Source of the DNA: Iris pallida
Taxonomy: Eukaryota; Streptophyta; Magnoliopsida; Asparagales; Iridaceae
Direction of reading: 5' to 3'
NCBI GenBank assembly: GCA_029216955.1
Contig: JANAVB010010791.1
Location: forward strand, 902,685-966,684
Length of the DNA stretch: 64,000 nt
A program made the position numbers and the translations under genes. Within the stretch, counting starts at the first letter, position 1, and each line of letters begins with the position of its first letter. The notes below the pieces were generated by a model. That model made no database searches. It saw only the letters and a list, made by a program, of their open reading frames with translations, and was not told the DNA's origin. Shown in pieces: positions 58,271 through 64,000 of the stretch.

Positions 58271-59455
58271 GTGAAAAAGAAGAACCCTGACAAGGTCAAA
58301 CCATTGACCATCACTCTCAGCAAGACACCCCGGAAGGAACCTACTAATGCCCGTCCTCCCAATCCTGAAGAATTACCCTACGTGGTGAACTCGGCCAAGA
58401 TTGTGGCTCCTCTTCCAGATGATGATCCTCTCAATGAGTATATCAATACTCATAATAATGTACCTTCAGCAGATGATGTTATCCCTGAAGAAGAACTTGC
58501 ATATTTCCTTAGTAAAGGTTTATCTTTGAATTACTCCGATGTCTATCAATCTGTAAACCACTATATAGATACGATATACGCTCTAGAGAACGGCATAAGA
58601 CCATACCTCTGCATGCCGATCACAATGCCTCACCTGCAAAAAAAAGTCTACCCTGAAGATATCCTCTACTTCATCATTCCAGCCAGAAAGAAGGATGAAG
58701 AACTAATCATCTTCGGTCGTATAATTGGCGAGAGAAAGTTCGTTCCAGACTCTACTTTCCCCAAGCACAGCACAGAAGCTGACTATGACTCTTGGAAAAT
58801 ACAACTTTTCCGGTATAGTTGGCAGGCTAAGAATATCATCCAGAACATGGGATATGACATCAAAAGCGACAAAGGGCTAAATTACGGCCGAAGACGACGG
58901 TTGCCAATACGACACTTCGCTCCTTCCGGCAAACCCGAGAACTACTATCAAAGAAGCGATGTTGGTTTGGACTATATCACTCCTCCAACAACTCTCGGAA
59001 GATCAGATAATAAAGCAGATCGTTGTTCTCATTCTTCTGATTCCTCCTTCTGGGACTCAGACTCCAACATCGGCGACATGTTTAAAGCAACTCTGTCCGT
59101 CAACATGGCTTCCGTCGACCAAATTACAGACGATGTCCAATCAATCGAACTAGAACAATGGGCTCAAAAGATGGACACCAGGTGGAAGCTGCACTTCGAA
59201 CAACGGGAACCACCTACCGAAGATGAAGTCATCCAAGTCAATGTAGGAGATGAAGCATCTTTTAAACCAATCTTTATCAGTAAAAGTCTATCTGGCGATG
59301 AACGCCAATCTCTTATACAGCTTATAAGAGAATACATCGACGTCTTCGCATGGAGCTATGAAGACATGCCAGGCTTGGACCCTAAAGTCGCCATGCACCG
59401 CCTGAACATTTCGTCTAAAGCTAAGCCAGTGAAGCAGCAACAACGACAATTCTGA
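58271..59455 (+). pseudogene. pol: Tat G-patch-like segment and start of RT
   Basis: 394 open codons. Residues about 195-235 (NMGYDIKSDKGLNYGRRRRL ... YYQRSDVGLDYITPP) match the G-patch-like segment found between protease and RT in Tat elements; G-patches bind RNA or helicases in other proteins. The last part (ESYIDVFAWSYEDMP-type: EYIDVFAWSYEDMPGLDP) is the RT lead-in. TGA at 59453-59455 interrupts the RT just before the first catalytic block; translation of the same frame continues beyond it. Confidence 0.82.
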
Positions 59456-60720
59456 CCAGACGTCATAGAAGCCATTGAGAATGAAGTCAAGAAGCTCATT
59501 GCCAGTAGATTTATTCGCGAGGAACAATACCCAGACTGGGTTACCAACATCATTCCAGTCATAAAAAAGAACGGTAGAGTTCGAGTCTGTATCAACTACC
59601 ATGATTTGAACTCTACATGTCCAAAAGACGAGTTCCCTCTACGGATTACTGACGTAATGATGCACAATACTTACGGTTTCGAGCGAATGTCCTTCATGGA
59701 TGGGTTCTCAGGCTACAACCAAATCAAGATGTTCCCCGACGACGAGAAGCACACATCTTTTCGAACACCGTTGCGGGTATACTGCTATACGGTGATGCCC
59801 TTCGGATTGAAGAATACAGGGGTGACATACTAGCGAGCCATGAACATAATTTTTTGCGATCATTTACGCAAAACTGTGGAGTGCTACGTAGACGATATCG
59901 CAGTCAAAAGCCATCTCAAGGGCAACCACCTCCAAGACTTGAGAACGGTGTTCGAACTAATGCGTGCACACCAACTCAAGATTAATCCAACCAAGTATTT
60001 TCTGGGAGTCTCCAGCGGCAAGTTCCTTGGTTTCGTCATCACTTCAAAGGGTATACATCTGGACCCGAAGAAAGTGAAGGCTATCCTCGACATAAATCCC
60101 CCAAGAAATCTCAAAGAGCTACGCGGACTACAAGGAAGGCTAGCCTACATCAGACGATTCATTTCAAACCTCTCTGGAAGGTGTCAACCGTTCACCCAGC
60201 TCATGAAGAAAGGCGTATCTTTCGTCTGGACTGAACAATGTCAACGCGCATTCGACGACATCAAGGCGTATCTTACAAGCCCTCCAATATTGGTAGCTCC
60301 AATAATGGGGAAGCCCTTCTTACTATATGTCCGTGCTATGGACCATTCCCTTGGTGCCATGTTAGCTCAGAAGAATAAAGGTGGCCATGAACAGGCAATC
60401 TACTACCTCAGCCGCACAATGGTGGGTGCCGAGCACAGATACACACCGATGGAGAAGGAATGTCTTGCACTAGTATTTACCATCCAGAAGACACGCCACT
60501 ATGTGTCTGGGCAGACTATCCATATTATATCTAAAGTCAACCCTCTCAGAATACTCATGACTAAACCAGGCTCTCTCAATTCCCATTTAGCTACATGGAC
60601 AATGCTGTTGACTCCATACGATATGATCTTCGTTCCTGAGATGGCGATAAAAGGCCAAGCATTAGCTGATTTCCTAGTAGCTCATCCGGTGCCGGAGTCG
60701 TCTAAACTCTACGACAAAAT
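59456..60720 (+). pseudogene. pol: Tat reverse transcriptase and first (decayed) RNase H
   Basis: Same frame as upstream. RT blocks: VIKKNGRVRVCINYHDLN, MDGFSGYNQIKMFPDDEK, VMPFGLKNTGVTY, a TAG at 59831-59833, then the catalytic ECYVDDIAVKS (Y-V-D-D) near 59880-59910. Connection and RNase H follow: LLYVRAMDHSLGAMLAQ and YTPMEKECLALVF, then IHIISKVNPLR where canonical RNase H has T-D-H. At least one catalytic Asp is gone, as is usual for the first RNase H of this clade. Confidence 0.88.
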
Positions 60721-60759
60721 CCCCGATGAAGTGGTTGAGTCTAACACCGCAACTGAAAA

Positions 60760-61280
60760 AATCCCTATTTGGCGAATGTTCTTTGATGGCGCATCAAGAA
60801 CAGGGCCCAAAGGAAATATCGTGGCTGGAGTAGGTGTTATGCTCGTGTCACCTGATCATTATACACCGGGCATATTCTCTCGTGGAACCATGCACCAACG
60901 TGGCCAAATATAATGCTTTATTAATCGGCCTACAACTGGCGAAGCAACTGGGAGTTGACTATCTAGAAGCTTACGACGATTCCAAGCTAATAGTTAGTCA
61001 AGTCCAAGGGGATTATGAAGTTCGTCATAAAGTTCTCATCTCCTACCACAGAGCAACAATCGAGCTGGCATCTACTTTTGTTGGATTCTTCATCGAGCAC
61101 GTGCCTCGACTACAGAATATAGAAGCAAATGCTCTGGCCAGTCTCGTTGCTTCCTTGACCGTTCCAACCAATACTCACCAGTCGATCACAGTGTCTGGTC
61201 GAGAACTATTTTGTGTGAAAAATGCCTTACATATTCATCACAGTTACGTAACGAAAACAAACGTCGATGTCAAAGACTAG
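60760..61280 (+). pseudogene. pol: Second RNase H (Tat-specific, archaeal-type)
   Basis: Starts WRMFFDGASRTGPKGNIVAG with the first catalytic Asp. A frame change near 60890 leads to NVAKYNALLIGLQLAKQLGV, where the family's acidic 'NEAEYEAL' Glu positions are replaced by Val, Lys and Asn. AYDDSKLIVSQVQGDYEVR carries the third acid, and the ENIEANALA-type end (LQNIEANALASLV) follows. TAG at 61278-61280. This extra RNase H was gained by the Tat clade and takes over the task of the decayed first one. The missing Glu and the frameshift disable it here. Confidence 0.82.
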
Positions 61281-62528
61281 AGATTTCCCTTCATAGACTA
61301 CGCTGTCTATGGAATCCTCCCCGAGGACCCGAAGGAAGCAGTATCCATCCAAAGGCGATCCCTCATATTTTACAATGACTCGGCTACCAAGATGCTGTAC
61401 CGACGCTCTTACGACGGGCTACTGTTACGATGCTTATCAGACACAGAAGCCAAACATGCACTCCGGAAGGCTCATGATGGAGTTTGTGGTACACATCAAC
61501 CAGGCCCTAAATTATAAGATCGCCTCAAACGAATGGGTTATTACTGGCCCATAATAATAGCAGATGCTGTTGAATATGCAATGAAGTGTAGATCTTGTCA
61601 GTTCCACGTCTATTTCATTAATCAACCTTAGGAGTTCCTACACCCGACGGCAGTATCTTGGTCGTTTGAAGCCTGGGGCATGGACGTCATAGGACCAATC
61701 AGCCCGCCATCCTCCAAAGGACATCGGTTCATCCTAGCCATAACCGATTACTTCTCCAAATAGGTGGAAGCTATACCGCTCACCGAAGTGAAGACATCAA
61801 ACGTGATCAGTTTCATCAAACATCACGTTATCTACTGCTTCGGCCTACCTCGCAGGATCATCCGTGATAATGGTCCACAGTTCGCAAGCCATGCATTCTA
61901 TCGGTTCTGCGATAAGAATCGAATCCAGAACGTAGCCTCTACCGCCTACAATCCAGCGGTTAACGGGCTAGCAGAAGCCTTCAACAAAACCATCATAAAA
62001 CTTCTCAAGAAGTTCGTGTCTTCAAACAAGCGCGATTGGAACAAGAAGCTCGATGAATGTCTATGGGCCTATCGTACAACGGTCCAGACTCCAACATGCA
62101 GTACGCCATTCTCTCTGGTTTATGGGAGCGAAGCAGTTTTTCCCATAGAAATCTAGATTCCTTCTCTTCGAGTAGCCCTAGCCAGCGAGCTGACTACTGA
62201 AGAAATCTATCGTCTGCGACTCCAGGAGCTCGAAGCACTAGACAAAAAATGCTTGTTAGTTCAACAGTGCATTGAGCTATACCAAGCTCGCCTTTCCAGA
62301 GCTTTCAACAAAAAGGTAAAGGAAAGAATCTTCCAAGTCGGTGATCTGGTCTTAGCAGTGAGAAGACCGATGGTCATGACGCACAAAACAAAAGGGAAAT
62401 TCCAGCCTAAATGGGAAGGTCCTTCCGTCATAGAATATGTGTATTCTAACGGTGCGTACCGGCTGACCGATGGTGACTTGCTCATGATGCCCATAAATGG
62501 CAAGTTCCTGAAGAAATACTATGTGTAA
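61281..62528 (+). pseudogene. pol: Tat integrase
   Basis: In one frame with stops at about 61518, 61632 and 61762 and one at 62154-62156. Zinc-binding module HALRKAHDGVCGTH ... MKCRSCQF. Catalytic core: WGMDVIGPISPP, IIRDNGPQFASH, NPAVNGLAEAFNKT, giving an intact D-D-35-E. C-terminal part with GDLVLAVRRP and GKFQPKWEGPSVI, ending YYV at 62526-62528. There is no chromodomain, as expected for Tat. The core residues are conserved, so the stops probably came after the last transposition. Confidence 0.9.
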
Positions 62529-63206
62529 CCTCTTTTACATAATGTTCACATATGTTCAGTCATGTAAATGTACAGTGCGATGTTTATATGATCTGAAAAA
62601 CTATCTAACTATTATTCGTATTTCAAGAGTCTTGAATACGCCCTGGATAATAGGTCGTCTAAATATTTCCCCAGTAGAATCATTTCTATTTTTGACTCTG
62701 TCCAAACTCGATTTGACGAAAACAAGTCACGTCCCTATTACCTCTGAATCGTTTTCTGATATTATTTCTCCAGTGGAATGATCAAATGTTTTGCCACGTC
62801 CACATAACCTCTGAGTAAAGCATTCATCAAGGATAATCACATCCCTACTCCCTCTGAACTATCCACTCCCCCCAATGCTATATATCTTTCCACGTCCATA
62901 TTACCGCTGGTCAAATATAGAACATCCTCTGCTATTACGTCCATATTACCTCTACTAGCAGCTTCGTTCAACTTATTATCTATATTCTAATCATTCGAAT
63001 ATAGGACGGATAATAGGTCCACATCAAAAATTCTCCAGCAGAATACCCACCAGAAATATCCTTGTTACGTCTACATTATCTCTAGCATCGATATTTCACA
63101 AAACCACATTCATTTTCGAAAAGATTCTTTATTTTGTACTTAAACGTCTATCAAAAGACGGGAAAAAGGGTACAAGAGCCGTGATGGCCAAAAAAAGTTA
63201 CAAAAT
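62529..63206. other. Non-coding 3' region of the Tat element with iterated motif
   Basis: AT-rich. Six spaced copies of a motif close to cacgtccatattacctctga occur at 62728, 62795, 62838, 62891, 62937 and 63067. There are also two copies of 'ggataataggtc' and three of 'ccag(t/c)(a/g)gaat'. A minus-strand AATAAA lies at about 63127-63132, placed to end the antisense transcript from the next gene. No ORF is supported. Confidence 0.7.
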
Positions 63207-64000
63207 CTACGGGATACACAGGCGATTGATGCCATCCCTCAGAGCTGCAATCTCAGCCTCAGACTTCACAGCAGCTCGGCGCCGTGCCTCTTCCTGACGA
63301 GCGGCTTCATCTTCAAAGAGGATCAGACTCTGATGCTCCCCCTTCAACTTCGCAGCTGTTCTGCTAAATGGACAGAAGTGGTGGCAGTCATGGCAGCCTG
63401 GGACAAATAATCCTCTTGTTCAGATGTCGTTGCCCTCAAGTCGGCTTCCAGCTGGGCAATCTCGTTTCTAACCTGCACAATGTGATTGTGCTTCTCAGTG
63501 ATCTGCGCAGCTAGCCTGTTCTTCGAGGCAGCACGGGCCTCCCTTGCAGCATTGAATTGGCCATACTGGTCAGCCAGCTCGCCGATCTCTCGAACAAGGG
63601 CGTCCTTCTTCGCCTGGAAAGTAGCCTTCTCCTTCGTAAGAGCCGTCATCAAAGCCTCGTCCTCTGCATGGAACAGTGACGTCGGGCTCCGCTGTTTAGC
63701 ATCCCGGAACCTGGCCACCTGACCCTCCAGGTCGTTCAGAATTTTCCTCAGAGTGTTGGCCCGCTCCTCATAGCCGGCTATGCTCTCGAGGGCCGCTACC
63801 TGACATTCGGCAACAGCCTTCACAGGGCCGAAGGCAGCATTCCAATTCAAGACTCCATGAAGCTTCATTTTCAGTACGGAGTAGAAAGCTCTGACGACTT
63901 CCTGGGCTATCTCGTCGTCTTCGGTAGAGGTCGTCGGAGAAGAGGCTTGGAAAGTTTCCTCCATTTCAGGAAGGAGTCCCTGACAAAAAGCCAAACTTGA
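63207..64000 (-). pseudogene. Antisense coiled-coil ORF of the Tat element, 5' end off the window
   Basis: On the minus strand the frame is open from the window edge to a stop at 63344-63346; no start is needed because it continues beyond 64000. After a one-base shift at about 63346 the same heptad-rich protein goes on (KLKGEHQSLILFEDEAARQE ... EAEIAALRDGINRLCIP) to TAG at 63207-63209. The product is a long alpha-helical coiled coil (for example RDAKQRSPTSLFHAEDEALM, ALVREIGELADQYGQFNAAR, QLEADLRA). Several Tat elements (Grande, RIRE2, Retand) carry an antisense ORF between integrase and the 3' LTR; its function is not known. Convergent with pol. Confidence 0.75.

Larger units (their letters stand above)
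50481..64000 (+). mobile_element. Tat-lineage Ty3/gypsy retrotransposon, 3' end outside the window
   Basis: Starts with a TG at 50481 directly after LINE sequence (the candidate TSD taggc cannot be checked). It has a roughly 800-bp LTR, a primer site tggtgactctgctgggga, a long leader, gag, protease, G-patch-like segment, RT, two RNase H domains in tandem, integrase and an antisense ORF. The second RNase H and the antisense ORF after integrase are hallmarks of the Tat clade (Ogre, Retand, Grande, RIRE2 and relatives). Many stops and frameshifts make it defective. A solo LTR (51818-54702) splits its leader. Confidence 0.92.

Overview
This window is a repeat-dense, intergenic piece of a flowering-plant nuclear genome. 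I find no intact host gene, no tRNA or rRNA and no bacterial feature. The plant origin is read from the transposon families present: Ty3/gypsy elements with a chromodomain integrase, a Tat-type gypsy element with two RNase H domains, a Ty1/copia element primed by initiator tRNA-Met, an L1-type LINE with a DUF4283-like ORF1, and a CACTA transposon carrying a B3 transcription-factor fragment. The species cannot be read from the sequence.

The layout is nested, and most joints can be dated against each other because target-site duplications (TSDs) survive. Left third: a minus-strand gypsy LTR (pieces at 1-68, 11351-13389 and 22504-23576) was split twice. One insertion is a full-length Tekay-like gypsy element with 3.16-kb LTRs (69-11345, TSD taaac). 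The other is an older minus-strand gypsy element with 4-kb LTRs and only about 1 kb of non-coding interior (13390-22498, TSD cccaa/cccga). Next come an unresolved stretch (23577-25713) and a plus-strand gypsy 3' LTR (25714-27965).

Middle: a LINE (ORF1 at 28070-29566, ORF2 at 48795-50480) is split by a truncated minus-strand gypsy copy (29567-48794), of which the 5' LTR, leader and start of gag remain. That LTR was hit twice. First, by a plus-strand gypsy LTR now solo (32597-41595, TSD cacag), which holds a copia element (33233-38927, TSD ccatt). Second, by a 6.06-kb CACTA transposon (41963-48020, TSD ggc). The solo LTR carries nine copies of a short hairpin whose arms change together. The CACTA element carries three long inverted repeats, one made of a captured B3-domain gene fragment.

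Right: a Tat-lineage gypsy element begins at 50481 inside LINE ORF2 and runs off the window. It has its LTR, a non-Met primer binding site, gag, protease, a G-patch-like segment, RT, a decayed RNase H, a second RNase H, integrase and an antisense coiled-coil ORF. Its leader is split by a minus-strand solo LTR (51818-54702, TSD gtttg) of the same family as the Tekay-like LTRs.

Every protein-coding region seen is interrupted by stops or frameshifts, so no autonomous element is intact here. Mobilisation would need products from elsewhere. The copia and Tekay-like copies look youngest (LTR pairs nearly identical); the 13390-22498 element looks older.
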